Assembly: GCF_900100015.1 (NCBI RefSeq) | Contig: NZ_FNDD01000001.1 | Location: 248,001 to 312,000 of the forward strand | Direction: 5' to 3' | Length of the DNA: 64,000 nt | From: Vibrio xiamenensis | Lineage (GTDB): Bacteria; Pseudomonadota; Gammaproteobacteria; Enterobacterales; Vibrionaceae | Shown: piece after piece, positions 38,327-47,962 of the stretch | Numbering within the stretch: the first letter of the stretch is position 1 | How the letters are laid out: each line of letters starts with the position of its first letter | Program-made: the position numbers and the translations under genes | Notes under the pieces: generated by a model | The model's database searches: none | Seen by the model: only the letters and a program-made list of their open reading frames with translations | Told to the model about the DNA's origin: nothing

Positions 38327-38725
38327 TCAGCGCCAACATTCATCCGGTGTGGATAATCCGTTGTGGGAGAGCGTCAATTGTTGGTAGCTCGATTCGCCGC
38401 AGCGGTCGAGATGCTGGCCACTTGAGATTTTAGGATTGGCGAGAATGGTGTAACTGTGAGTACTGGCTGAAACGCTAATCTGATAGCGACTGGCATCGCC
38501 GGCACAAATCATACACTCTCCAGAGGAGATAATGCCGCTGAGCTGATAGCCAGCTAAGTAGTTTTGCTCAAGTTGGAGTTGAATTCTAGCCATATCGGTT
38601 TGCACCGCTTTGCGATGGTTTTCGAGTACGTAGCGGCTGTAATTGGGGTAGGCAAGGGATGCGAGAACACCAATAATCGCCACCGCTATAATTAACTCGA
38701 CCAAGGTCATACCTTTGTTCTTCAT
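38327..38725 (-). CDS. pilE: Type IV pilin-like protein PilE
   Basis: A 132-residue pilin with the class III signal: leader MKNKG, cleavage before MTLVELIIAVAIIGVLASLAYPNYSRYV. The globular part has four cysteines (GECMICAGD, DRCGES, DECWR). In V. cholerae the equivalent gene (VC0857) starts the minor-pilin cluster after dnaJ and is part of the type IVa competence pilus. Here it runs toward the DUF1989 operon and is divergent from fimT. The ATG at 38725 is preferred over a GTG one codon upstream. Confidence 0.9.
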   Translation of the reverse strand: MKNKGMTLVELIIAVAIIGVLASLAYPNYSRYVLENHRKAVQTDMARIQLQLEQNYLAGYQLSGIISSGECMICAGDASRYQISVSASTHSYTILANPKISSGQHLDRCGESSYQQLTLSHNGLSTPDECWR

Positions 38726-38858
38726 CACTGTTTCCTTGCAGCTATTTTTTCGAAATTATTCGAGTTGTCGACGCGAATGTGCGACGTGATTGCGAGTTAC
38801 TGGTAGGATTAAAGCATCAAAGTTATAGACAGCTCATTGTTTGAAAAGGATTTTGGGA

Positions 38859-39368
38859 ATGAGTCGTGGGTTTACCATACTTGAATTACTTATCAGTATT
38901 GCGGTGATGACGATTTTACTCAGCGTGTCATTGCCTAACTTTTCTGCATTGTCAGGCCAAGCGCAGATGACCAGCTTAGCCAGTTCACTGCAAGGCTTTC
39001 TCTACCAAGCCAAATCCGAAGCGATTTATCGTAACCAAGACTTGTGGGCGCATTTTGTGATGCCCAACTCTGAGGCTACACAAGGGCAATGGGAGATTCA
39101 GCTCACCGATTCTCAAGACGAAGATGGTGAAGTTCTAATGCGTTTTTCTGGCGCGCCATACGCGCAAATTGAAGTCATTCCTAACTTTGCTGCTGACCAA
39201 ATCAAGTTTGATGGTGTACGCGGCAAAATTAACAATGGTTCAATCGAGTTTCATCAAGTCAATTTGCAAACTAAGTCGCTGAAGTTGTCGACCTCTTACG
39301 GTGCGAGCCGAATTAAAATTTGCGGAGAACACGGTGCGGCTTACGGTTACCCAAACTGCGCCTCTTAA
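38859..39368 (+). CDS. fimT: Minor pilin FimT/GspH
   Basis: A 169-residue minor pilin. Prepilin cleavage after MSRG is followed by FTILELLISIAVMTILLSVSLPNFSAL and a GspH-type domain (LQGFLYQAKSEAIYRNQDLWAHF). FimT helps bind DNA at the pilus tip in related naturally competent bacteria. The ATG at 38859 follows AAGGA; an earlier ATG at 38841 makes a longer leader. It is the first gene of a four-gene operon. Confidence 0.9.
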   Translation: MSRGFTILELLISIAVMTILLSVSLPNFSALSGQAQMTSLASSLQGFLYQAKSEAIYRNQDLWAHFVMPNSEATQGQWEIQLTDSQDEDGEVLMRFSGAPYAQIEVIPNFAADQIKFDGVRGKINNGSIEFHQVNLQTKSLKLSTSYGASRIKICGEHGAAYGYPNCAS

Positions 39369-39378
39369 TTGCCACGTG

Positions 39379-39996
39379 ATGCTTGCTCAGCGCGGCGCCA
39401 CCCTAGTCGAGTTATTGGTCGCTTCGTTGCTCTCTTTGCTGGTTATTGGTGTGATCGGCAGTATGTTTATCAGTAGCCAAAATTCTGCTTTGTCGCTCAG
39501 TCGTCAGTTGATGCTGAGTCAAAATCTAAGCTCAGCCATGGCGCAGCTGAAAGAAGATGCCGAACGCGCGGGCTATAACGGTCAGATAGCGTACTCACTC
39601 AAGTTATCGGCGGCCAGTGATATTCTCACGGTTAGCTCTGGCGCCTTAGGTTTTGTGTATCGCCAACCTGAGCCCACAAGTGACCCCTTATTTCATGTGG
39701 TGTATCGGCTAGAGGCGCTATCTAGCACACACAACAGCCTTAAAATTTGCGAGAAATCGTCTGCACAACTGCTGACCATGGTATCCGCCGCCGCATCAGG
39801 ATCTGGTGGATATTGTTACGCGCTATTTGATCCCAATCTTATTAATATCACCAGCTTTAGCGTCACAAGCGGATCGCTCGTCGGTGAGAACGCTAAACGC
39901 CAAAGTGTTGAGCTTTCCCTTAACGCAGCTTTGACCGAATGGCCGCAGGTGACGCAGCAACTATCACTGCAGATTCATAGTGACAATTGGCAATGA
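39379..39996 (+). CDS. Minor pilin PilW-like
   Basis: A 205-residue prepilin-like protein. MLAQRG leader, then ATLVELLVASLLSLLVIGVIGSMFISSQNSALSLSRQLMLSQNLSSAMAQLKEDAERAGYNG, the PilW/GspJ pattern. The start was set at the ATG at 39379 (GTG 39376 also possible), 10 bases after fimT. The stop overlaps the next start as ATGA. It corresponds in position to VC0859 of V. cholerae. Confidence 0.88.
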   Translation: MLAQRGATLVELLVASLLSLLVIGVIGSMFISSQNSALSLSRQLMLSQNLSSAMAQLKEDAERAGYNGQIAYSLKLSAASDILTVSSGALGFVYRQPEPTSDPLFHVVYRLEALSSTHNSLKICEKSSAQLLTMVSAAASGSGGYCYALFDPNLINITSFSVTSGSLVGENAKRQSVELSLNAALTEWPQVTQQLSLQIHSDNWQ

Positions 39997-41324
39997 GGCG
40001 AGGGCAAAGGGGGATTGCGACGCTACTCATTACCAGTATGCTGCTGGCGGCGGCGTTATTGCTGACATTGGCCAGTTATAAAAGCGTGTTGTATCAAATC
40101 AAGCGCGCCAACAATGAGGTGTCTGCTCGCCAGCAGTTTTGGCAAGCGCAAGGCGCGCTTGAGTGTGTATTTAGCGCTGCCAGATTGGCGCCGTTATTGT
40201 GGCAAGAGAGCTTAGCTGAATGCCAAGTACTGGGGCAAAGCCAAATTGAAGTCACTCAACTGAGTCATCAAGTCTTTTCAATCGTGGCGAAATCCAGTTT
40301 TGCCACTGTAAGTAAAACCTTGCAGCTTGCGACGCCGTCCAACCCGAGTGCCGTGCAGGCAAGCTCCCATCTGTATTTAGCCAATGGGCTGGTGGTGAGC
40401 CCAGAGCCCCATTTACCGCTTGATGATAGCGAGTGGGCGTGTTCGATATTGCGTTATCGCGGCGCGCTTTTCATGCATGGTGAAGTACAAAACCTTGGCT
40501 TAAGTGACATCGATAGTCCGTATACTGGTTTTGGGTTAATGCAAAGCTGCGGCAGTGAGTATCAAACCGAGTTGTCTCTTACAACGCCTTTGCATCTTGA
40601 GGTAGGTACCACTTCCACTCAACTAGAACAAGACATTCGCTACGAGCCCAATTTAGCGAGCTTTGAATCGCTGTTTGGTGTGCCAAGAGCGCAGTGGTTT
40701 GAGGTCATGGCGCAGCGTGAGTTTTTCAAAATTGCCGTCACGCCACTGACGACTAGCGGTGGTGATATGCTGTTTAGCGCGCAAACCTTGCCTGAACCAA
40801 GCTTGGTCAGTGACTGCGGTGAGCGCATTGAAGCCGCGCTGCAAGGCGGCGAAAACTTGATTTGGGTGTACGGAAGTTGTCATTTGGACAACGATGATCT
40901 TTTTGCTCTTGAGCAAGCATCGCAAGCGCTTGGCGGCGCAGAACATGGCGTGATTTTAGTCGTGCACGGCGGCGTTATTTCTTTAAGCGGTGATGGTCAG
41001 TTCTATGGTTTGCTCTATCACTTAGTGGAAGACAGCGCAGCATTTGACGCCCAAGTCGCTGACGATTGGCAACGGATGGCGGCAGAGCAATACGCCCAGC
41101 TTGAAAGTTTGGTCAGCGGTGAGGAAAGCCTTGCGCTTGATAACGTGGCGTATTTTTCGAATGGTGAGTGGAATGTGCGTGGTGGCTTGGTGCTCGACAC
41201 GCCGAGCTATTGGTCGTTATACGCAGAGCCTTTAACCGTGACGTTAGACAAAGATTTGCTGAATGCGCCGTTATCAAGACTGATTGATGCTAAGTGGCGC
41301 GAGGGCAGTTGGTATGCCAAATAG
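39993..41324 (+). CDS. PilX-like minor pilin operon protein
   Basis: A 443-residue protein with an N-terminal hydrophobic helix (RGIATLLITSMLLAAALLLTLASYKSVL) like PilX. The helix lacks the usual glutamate at position 5 of the mature protein, as in GspK-type pseudopilins. The large C-terminal domain is not recognised. It begins in an ATGA overlap with pilW and overlaps the next gene by 11 bases. It probably caps or scaffolds the pilus with the neighbouring minor pilins. Confidence 0.82.
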   Translation: MRRGQRGIATLLITSMLLAAALLLTLASYKSVLYQIKRANNEVSARQQFWQAQGALECVFSAARLAPLLWQESLAECQVLGQSQIEVTQLSHQVFSIVAKSSFATVSKTLQLATPSNPSAVQASSHLYLANGLVVSPEPHLPLDDSEWACSILRYRGALFMHGEVQNLGLSDIDSPYTGFGLMQSCGSEYQTELSLTTPLHLEVGTTSTQLEQDIRYEPNLASFESLFGVPRAQWFEVMAQREFFKIAVTPLTTSGGDMLFSAQTLPEPSLVSDCGERIEAALQGGENLIWVYGSCHLDNDDLFALEQASQALGGAEHGVILVVHGGVISLSGDGQFYGLLYHLVEDSAAFDAQVADDWQRMAAEQYAQLESLVSGEESLALDNVAYFSNGEWNVRGGLVLDTPSYWSLYAEPLTVTLDKDLLNAPLSRLIDAKWREGSWYAK

Positions 41325-41781
41325 ACAAGGTAATTTCCATTTTCGTGACCGAAGCCATTGCCGTAACCCTGTTCGAGCAGGCGGTTTTAGTTTGGTTGAA
41401 GTCTTGATTGCGATGCTGCTCATCGCGATATCTGGGCTGGCTATGATGCGTATGCAAACTGAGTTAACCAAGCGCGCTGAGTTTGCTGAGCATAGCCAAG
41501 CGGCACTTCGAGTCATGGATGCCAAGCTTAAGTGGTTTACCTCGCGCGGCGCTTCAACGGCGCTGTCATCTATCAGCGTTGCCGACTTTGCCAGTGATGT
41601 GCGAGATGGCCAAGATGCTACTCATCCCGTCTATAAGTTAAGTTGGAGCGTACCGACAATCGCGCTGTCAGGGTCGTTGAAAGTGATTGAAATGGAGGCG
41701 TGGTGGCAGGACAGGCACGGCGCGCAGCAACATATTTCAGCGCAAACGTTGCTGTCGCAATTTAGTGAGTTTGAACCTTAA
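41314..41781 (+). CDS. Minor pilin PilV-like
   Basis: A 155-residue prepilin: after a basic leader of about 24 residues ending RAGG comes FSLVEVLIAMLLIAISGLAMMRMQTEL, the PilV/GspI pattern. The start was taken at ATG 41314, overlapping the previous stop. The leader is long for a class III signal. It is the last gene of the cluster; a terminator follows at once. Confidence 0.87.
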   Translation: MPNRQGNFHFRDRSHCRNPVRAGGFSLVEVLIAMLLIAISGLAMMRMQTELTKRAEFAEHSQAALRVMDAKLKWFTSRGASTALSSISVADFASDVRDGQDATHPVYKLSWSVPTIALSGSLKVIEMEAWWQDRHGAQQHISAQTLLSQFSEFEP

Positions 41782-41818
41782 AAAGCTTTTGGCCTACTGG
41801 TGACCAAAAGCTTTTTTT
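41781..41818. terminator. Terminator between pilV and fghA
   Basis: A 12-bp stem AAAAGCTTTTGG / CCAAAAGCTTTT with an 11-base loop and T run on the plus strand. It may also serve the convergent fghA gene. Confidence 0.9.
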
Positions 41819-41852
41819 GCTGCATTTATCGCATCATCTGGGATCGCCGCGT

Positions 41853-42695
41853 CTATTTGAGGTAACGGGCGTGGAATTCCAAATGCTCGGCGATAAAGGT
41901 TTGAATAAAGAAGTAACTATGGTCGTAGCCGGGCTGCATGCGCACTTCGATATCACGATCCATTTGCTCAGCAATCGCGACAAAATATTCAGTTTTAAGC
42001 TGCTCAGCAAGGAAGTTGTCGGCTTCGCCTTGGTCAATCAAAATTGGCACAGATTGTGTGCTGTTTTTCAGTAGTTCACAGCTGTCATAAGCCAGCCAAG
42101 TGGCTTTATCATCGCCTAAGTAGTGGCTGAAGGCTTTGTTGCCCCAAGGGCAAATGCTTGGATGCACAATCGGCGAAAATGCTGAAATCGAGCGATATTG
42201 CTGCGGGTTTTTCAGGCCGATACTTAGCGCGCCATGACCACCCATACTGTGGCCAGAAATTGACTTCACTTGGGTGACAGGAAAATGCGCTTCAATCAGT
42301 TTTGGCAGCTCTTTGGTCACATAAGAATACATGTGGTAGTGCTGATTCCATGGCGGTTGAGTGGCATCGAGGTAAAACCCTGCGCCGAGGCCAAAATCGT
42401 AGGCTTGCTCAGGGTCGTCAGCCACGCCTTCGCCGCGTGGGCTGGTATCTGGCGCGACAATCGCAATGCCTAGTTCGGCCGCTTTTTGAAACGCACCGGC
42501 TTTTTGCATGAAGTTTTCGTCAGTGCAGGTCAGTCCAGACAGCCAATACAGTACCGGAACTGGGCTATCAAAACTGGCGCTTTCGGGAAGAAAAATCGCA
42601 AAGCGCATATCGCAATTGAGGACATCTGAGGTGTGAGTGTATTGTTTGTGCCAGCCGGAAAACACTTTGGCTTGGCTATGTAAAGCAAGACTCAT
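41853..42695 (-). CDS. fghA: S-formylglutathione hydrolase
   Basis: A 280-residue esterase-D-family enzyme that hydrolyses S-formylglutathione to formate and glutathione, the second step of formaldehyde detoxification. It has the start region MRFAIFLPESA, YWLSGLTCTDENFMQKAG, DTSPRGEGV, nucleophile serine in SGHSMGGHGALS, and the late aspartate and histidine (IDQGEADNFL, GYDHSYFFI). It lies 66 bases downstream of the formaldehyde dehydrogenase gene with a hairpin between them. Confidence 0.95.
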   Translation of the reverse strand: MSLALHSQAKVFSGWHKQYTHTSDVLNCDMRFAIFLPESASFDSPVPVLYWLSGLTCTDENFMQKAGAFQKAAELGIAIVAPDTSPRGEGVADDPEQAYDFGLGAGFYLDATQPPWNQHYHMYSYVTKELPKLIEAHFPVTQVKSISGHSMGGHGALSIGLKNPQQYRSISAFSPIVHPSICPWGNKAFSHYLGDDKATWLAYDSCELLKNSTQSVPILIDQGEADNFLAEQLKTEYFVAIAEQMDRDIEVRMQPGYDHSYFFIQTFIAEHLEFHARYLK

Positions 42696-42712
42696 ACATG
42701 GCTCCTTGATAA

Positions 42713-42735
42713 AAAGGCCCGTATAACGGGCCTTT
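42713..42735 (-). terminator. Hairpin between adhC and fghA
   Basis: A 10-bp stem AAAGGCCCGT / ACGGGCCTTT with a 3-base loop and T residues on the minus strand. It may terminate part of the adhC transcripts before fghA. Confidence 0.75.
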
Positions 42736-42761
42736 GGTCTGTGACCTTTTCGGTTGGCTAA

Positions 42762-43934
<1,173 letters not shown>

Positions 43935-44010
43935 TTAATTATTTTTTATCGTTTTATAATACGCCTCAAAAGCAAAACACTATTACGTATTTGTAATAAT
44001 CGGAGGCCAA

Positions 44011-44886
44011 TTGAGTCAGTGGGAAGGCATTTCAGAATTTGTTGCGGCGGCAGAGCTTGAGAGTTTTACGCGCGCGGCGCAGCAGCTTTCAACTTCCGTT
44101 GCGCAGGTGAGTCGTCGGATCGGGCGGTTAGAAACCCACCTTGGGGTGAAATTGTTTGTACGCACTACACGTAAAGTCGCGCTTACTGAAGCTGGCCAAC
44201 TTTATTACCACCATTGTAAGCAATTGGTGTCTGGGCTTGAGACCGCAAACAGCGCGTTAACTGAGCTGCAATCGGCGGTCAAAGGGAAAATTCGCCTTAC
44301 CGCGCCGGTCTATTTTGGAGAAAACGAGTTGGCGCCACTGCTGACCGATTTTGCCGCTCAGCACAGTGATCTGGAACTTGATATTGAACTGACCAATCGC
44401 CAGCTCGATATCGTCGAAGGTGGGTTTGATTTGGCGATTCGCCTTGGCAATTTATCTGATTCCAATTTGGTTGCTAAAAAACTCGGTACGCGCCAAATGC
44501 ATGTTTGTGCCAGCCCAGAATACATAGCGCAATATGGTCAACCGCACTCGCTGGCAGAGCTTGCCTCCCATCACTGCTTGGTCGGCTCGCAACCCTATTG
44601 GCGTTTTAGTGAAAAAGGTTTGCATCGCCAAATTCGTGTTGATGGCCGTTTTCGCTGTAACAGCGGTCATTTTCTCGCGATGGCGGCGCGTAAAGGGGTC
44701 GGGATTGCCCAGTTGCCGGATGTGTATGTTCACCAAGATTTGCAGCAAGGTAGCTTAGTCGAACTGTTGTTGCCGTTTCGTGAAAAAGAAGAGGGCATTT
44801 GGGCGTTGTATCCGGAGAAAAGTTTTTTGCCCCACAAGACCAAAATGCTGCTGGAACATTTAGTTCAAGGCTTAAAAGGGCGCTGA
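44011..44886 (+). CDS. LysR-family transcriptional regulator
   Basis: A 291-residue regulator with an N-terminal winged HTH (FVAAAELESFTRAAQQLSTSVAQVSRRIGRLETHLGVKLFVRTTRKVALTEAG) and a LysR substrate-binding domain (about 90-290). It starts at a TTG at 44011, with GGAGG five bases upstream and no ATG nearby. It is divergent from frmA with 118 bases between, so it probably controls the formaldehyde genes. A typical LysR dyad (T-N11-A) was not clearly resolved. Confidence 0.9.
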   Translation: MSQWEGISEFVAAAELESFTRAAQQLSTSVAQVSRRIGRLETHLGVKLFVRTTRKVALTEAGQLYYHHCKQLVSGLETANSALTELQSAVKGKIRLTAPVYFGENELAPLLTDFAAQHSDLELDIELTNRQLDIVEGGFDLAIRLGNLSDSNLVAKKLGTRQMHVCASPEYIAQYGQPHSLAELASHHCLVGSQPYWRFSEKGLHRQIRVDGRFRCNSGHFLAMAARKGVGIAQLPDVYVHQDLQQGSLVELLLPFREKEEGIWALYPEKSFLPHKTKMLLEHLVQGLKGR

Positions 44887-44966
44887 TGATTTAGCGCTTA
44901 AGCTAGACCTGCGAAAACGGTATACTTCGCGTCAACTTTCGCCAAATAGATTGAATTGATAGCCAC

Positions 44967-45533
44967 ATGTCTGACGTCAACTTTAGCCAGCAAGACCACC
45001 AATTTATGCGCCGAGCCATGGCGCTTGCGGCGCAAGCCGAACAACAAGGCGAAGTGCCGGTTGGCGCGGTGTTAGTGCGTGATGGTGAAGTGATTGCCGA
45101 AGGATGGAACCAGTCTATTTCTCACCACGATGCCACTGCGCATGCAGAAATGCAGGCTCTGCGCCAGGCGGGGCAAGTGCTGCAAAACTATCGTCTGCTT
45201 GATACGACCTTATATGTCACTTTAGAGCCGTGCCCAATGTGCGCGGGCGCTTTGCTGCATAGCCGAGTCAAACGCATTGTCTACGGTGCACCGGATTTAA
45301 AGGCTGGCGCTGCCGGTACGGTGTTGAATTTGTTTGCCAGCGATGCGGCATTTCATTATGCGAGCGTGGAAGCAGGATTACTTGAGCAAGAGTGCCGTGA
45401 GCAGTTGCAAGCGTTTTTTAAGCGTCGTCGTAAAGAGATCAAAGCGGCTCGTCAGGCGCAACAAGCGAGTGATGAAAGTGAAGTGCAATCGAATTTAGAT
45501 GCTAAAGCCAAGCGGGATAATAAAGGTCAGTAA
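44967..45533 (+). CDS. tadA: tRNA-specific adenosine deaminase TadA
   Basis: A 188-residue zinc deaminase that converts A34 to inosine in tRNA-Arg(ACG). It has the HAEMQAL catalytic motif and PCPMCAGALLHSRVKRIVYGA zinc motif. The C-terminal tail of about 25 residues after the deaminase domain (QASDESEVQSNLDAKAKRDNKGQ) is polar and probably disordered. Its place before mltF and purL matches the Vibrio gene order. Confidence 0.96.
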   Translation: MSDVNFSQQDHQFMRRAMALAAQAEQQGEVPVGAVLVRDGEVIAEGWNQSISHHDATAHAEMQALRQAGQVLQNYRLLDTTLYVTLEPCPMCAGALLHSRVKRIVYGAPDLKAGAAGTVLNLFASDAAFHYASVEAGLLEQECREQLQAFFKRRRKEIKAARQAQQASDESEVQSNLDAKAKRDNKGQ

Positions 45534-45563
45534 ACACCGCGCTGGTGTTTACTTTCCTTTAAT

Positions 45564-45695
45564 TTAAGCTAACAACTGCATAAAGGCTCTGTGTCGCCAA
45601 ATAATTTTCTTTTTATTATTGGCTAGCTTGCGTTTACGACGGTTAGCAGAGACGGTTTTATACAAGCGTTTTGCTTGTACACGACGAGTTCTCAT
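45564..45695 (-). CDS. Small highly basic protein, 43 aa
   Basis: An ORF on the minus strand with a near-perfect ribosome binding site (GGGAGGAG, 4 bases before the ATG). It encodes a 43-residue protein with 16 Arg/Lys residues (starts MRTRRVQAKRLYKTV, ends WRHRAFMQLLA). The composition is like small ribosome- or nucleic-acid-associated proteins. I do not recognise the family. It lies between tadA and mltF, opposite to tadA. Confidence 0.7.
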   Translation of the reverse strand: MRTRRVQAKRLYKTVSANRRKRKLANNKKKIIWRHRAFMQLLA

Positions 45696-45947
45696 CGAGC
45701 TCCTCCCAGTTTCCAACGTAATATTCAACCAATCAGTAAAATGGCGTTTAGTGTTTGCGCCATCTTAGATTTAGCCCGTCCTTTCAACTTAGTTGTGTTT
45801 CGCTCGCACTTCAGCACTCAATGGAATTTAAGTTAAGTGGTATCGAAGTTTGACGCAGAATCGTGTTCTAAAAGAAAGGCTGTTATGGCTAATTGTCGCC
45901 ATTGGTTAGGCGCAGAATAATGTAGGGATATTGGCTGTGAATATCAA
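45696..45947. other. Intergenic region between small basic gene and mltF
   Basis: It holds the promoter region of the basic 43-residue gene. No ORF was recognised. A plus-strand terminator at its right end (next entry) has no obvious gene before it. Confidence 0.5.
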
Positions 45948-45977
45948 GAGGGGAACGCATGTTCCCCTCATTTTTTT
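45948..45977 (+). terminator. Plus-strand terminator without an upstream gene
   Basis: A 9-bp stem GAGGGGAAC / GTTCCCCTC with loop GCAT, then A and seven T residues. The T run is on the plus strand. The last plus-strand gene (tadA) ends more than 400 bases before it. It may end an unannotated small RNA, or stop antisense transcription into mltF. Confidence 0.8.
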
Positions 45978-46009
45978 GCAGGTTATCGGCGAGTTAGTGA
46001 AATTTCCCT

Positions 46010-47668
46010 TTAACTTCCCGATACATGGCTGTTTGGCTGCGGTTGTGAGACTGGAGTGTCTTTTTCATCAGGATTAACTTCACCATTCTCTTCCAGATCT
46101 TGGTCATCACTATCAAGCGCTTCTTCATCGACCAGTGGCACTTCCGGTGACTCTTCTTCAATCAGGCTTTGCGCGCCACTGACGGCTTCTGCAGCTGAGA
46201 TAACGCTTTGCGGAGGCGTAATCACGGTAAGATCATTGACGTCCACATCGCTGCTATCGGGTGATTGCTGCTCGACGTGGCCAATTATGCTCTGATAATA
46301 GCGACGAATGTTTTCGACATAGTTACGCGCTTCATCACCTCGTGCATAGCCATAACGAGTCTGACTGAAGTATTTACGTTGGCGCAGCAGTGGCAGACGA
46401 TCTTTCACATCGCCCCAGGAATCTGGGTTGGCGCCTTGTTTTTTGGTCAGACGTCTCGCATCCATCATATGGCCGTAACCCACGTTATAGGATGCCAAAG
46501 CAAACCAAATTTTTTCGTGCTCGTTAATGCTGTCTGGAATACGTGCCACCATGCGGCGTAGATATTCAACCCCGCCGCGTACTGACTGCTCAGGGTCAAG
46601 GCGGTTAGTCACATCAACACTTTTCGCCGTTGGTAGCGTCAACATCATCATGCCACGTACACCGGTTGGTGATTTGGCGCGCGGGTTCCAGTGCGATTCT
46701 TGATAAGCCAACGCGGCAATTAAACGCCAGTCAAATTCATCAGAATACTCTTTAAACAGCGGAGACCATTTCGGTAGACGGGTTTCAAGTGAACGAATAA
46801 AGGCGCGAGTATCGACATAATCAAACGTACCGATATGGCCTAAATATTTCTCTTCAAGGCTGGCTAAGCGGCCAGATTGCTTCATATCACCAAAGAATTC
46901 GATCATCAAAGCATACAAGCTTTCGTCACCAGAGCGACGAGTAAACCAAGACACGGGTTGGTCTTCGGTGAGTTCAAACGCCACGGCTAAGTCAGGGTAG
47001 ACGCGCTGGGAAAGTGACACTTCCACAGAATCCGCCACGGTAAACATCAGATCGCCCTCAGAGACTTGCTTGAGTAAGTCATTAACATCGGCATTTGGAG
47101 AAATTTTGTATTCAAAATCAGGGTTTTGGAACTGAATCGCTGAAAGTGTGCGATTAAAGTGGGCGTCGCCAACGATATTCAGTACTGAGTGGCCTTGGTT
47201 AGCGGCGGTTAGCTCAGGCAGGCTAGCCACTAACTGCTCAATGTTTCTCGGCCGCCAATTGCCTTTTTTGTACACTAATTGCTGGCTGACATAGTAATAC
47301 GCAGGTCCGGTGCGAAAGCGGCGCACGCGATCTTCCGACTGACTAAGGCCAGCGGCGATTAGGTCAATTTCGCCAGTTTCCAGCGCAGGGTAAAGGCTAG
47401 AGATACGATACGCGGGTTTCATTTCCAGCTTAACGCCAAGCTGGTTGGCGAACTCGCGCGCGATTTCGTAATCAAGACCGGCAGGGCCGTCTGGACCAAT
47501 GTAATAAGAGAGTTGGTTGTTTAGGGTACCGACGTGCAATACGCCGCGTTCGCGAATCTTGTCGAGAGCGCTTTTTGGGTTCGATTCAATTTGGCAGCCC
47601 GTCAGGAAAAGTAAAGTGGCAAAAATGCTCAGACTGCAGCGTAAAAATTTTTGGTAATGGGTATTCAT
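46010..47668 (-). CDS. mltF: Membrane-bound lytic murein transglycosylase F
   Basis: A 552-residue lipoprotein (lipobox LTGC). It has an N-terminal binding-protein-like domain (RGVLHVGTLNNQLSYYIGPDGPAGLDYEIAREFANQLGVKLEMKP, to about residue 265) and a C-terminal SLT domain with catalytic glutamate in ALAYQESHWNPRAKSPTGVRGMMMLT and NVGYGHMMDARRL. The C-terminal acidic tail (EEESPEVPLVDEEALDSDDQ) is unusually long. It cleaves peptidoglycan at the outer membrane. It is divergent from purL, as in Vibrio. Confidence 0.95.
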   Translation of the reverse strand: MNTHYQKFLRCSLSIFATLLFLTGCQIESNPKSALDKIRERGVLHVGTLNNQLSYYIGPDGPAGLDYEIAREFANQLGVKLEMKPAYRISSLYPALETGEIDLIAAGLSQSEDRVRRFRTGPAYYYVSQQLVYKKGNWRPRNIEQLVASLPELTAANQGHSVLNIVGDAHFNRTLSAIQFQNPDFEYKISPNADVNDLLKQVSEGDLMFTVADSVEVSLSQRVYPDLAVAFELTEDQPVSWFTRRSGDESLYALMIEFFGDMKQSGRLASLEEKYLGHIGTFDYVDTRAFIRSLETRLPKWSPLFKEYSDEFDWRLIAALAYQESHWNPRAKSPTGVRGMMMLTLPTAKSVDVTNRLDPEQSVRGGVEYLRRMVARIPDSINEHEKIWFALASYNVGYGHMMDARRLTKKQGANPDSWGDVKDRLPLLRQRKYFSQTRYGYARGDEARNYVENIRRYYQSIIGHVEQQSPDSSDVDVNDLTVITPPQSVISAAEAVSGAQSLIEEESPEVPLVDEEALDSDDQDLEENGEVNPDEKDTPVSQPQPNSHVSGS

Positions 47669-47803
47669 CAAGAGATTCTCACTATCCGGTAGGGCATTTA
47701 TAACAGAGCCAGTTCACATCGCAAGTAAGACTTCTCTCTGTGGTGATTTATTGTCCAAGCTGTTAGCCGAACCTGCCGCAATTCAAATTTGACAAAAAAA
47801 ATG

Positions 47804-47819
47804 ACGCAAACGGTTGCGT
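47804..47819 (+). promoter_or_regulatory. PurR box of purL
   Basis: ACGCAAACGGTTGCGT matches the PurR consensus ACGCAAACGTTTGCGT at 15 of 16 positions. It lies just upstream of the -35 of the purL promoter. Confidence 0.88.
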
Positions 47820-47825
47820 TTGGTG

Positions 47826-47854
47826 TTACATCACAAAAATAATTCCGATATAAT
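47826..47854 (+). promoter_or_regulatory. Probable purL promoter
   Basis: TTACAT (47826-47831), a 17-base spacer and TATAAT (47849-47854) form a sigma-70 promoter about 110 bases before the purL start, adjoining the PurR box. Confidence 0.7.
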
Positions 47855-47962
47855 GCGCCCGAAATACAAGGTGAAATCGGTATGAGTTCTTGGTTTTTTG
47901 TTCATAACTAACTGAATTTATTCCAATATTACCTTAATCAATCGTATAAGAGACCTAAGCAC

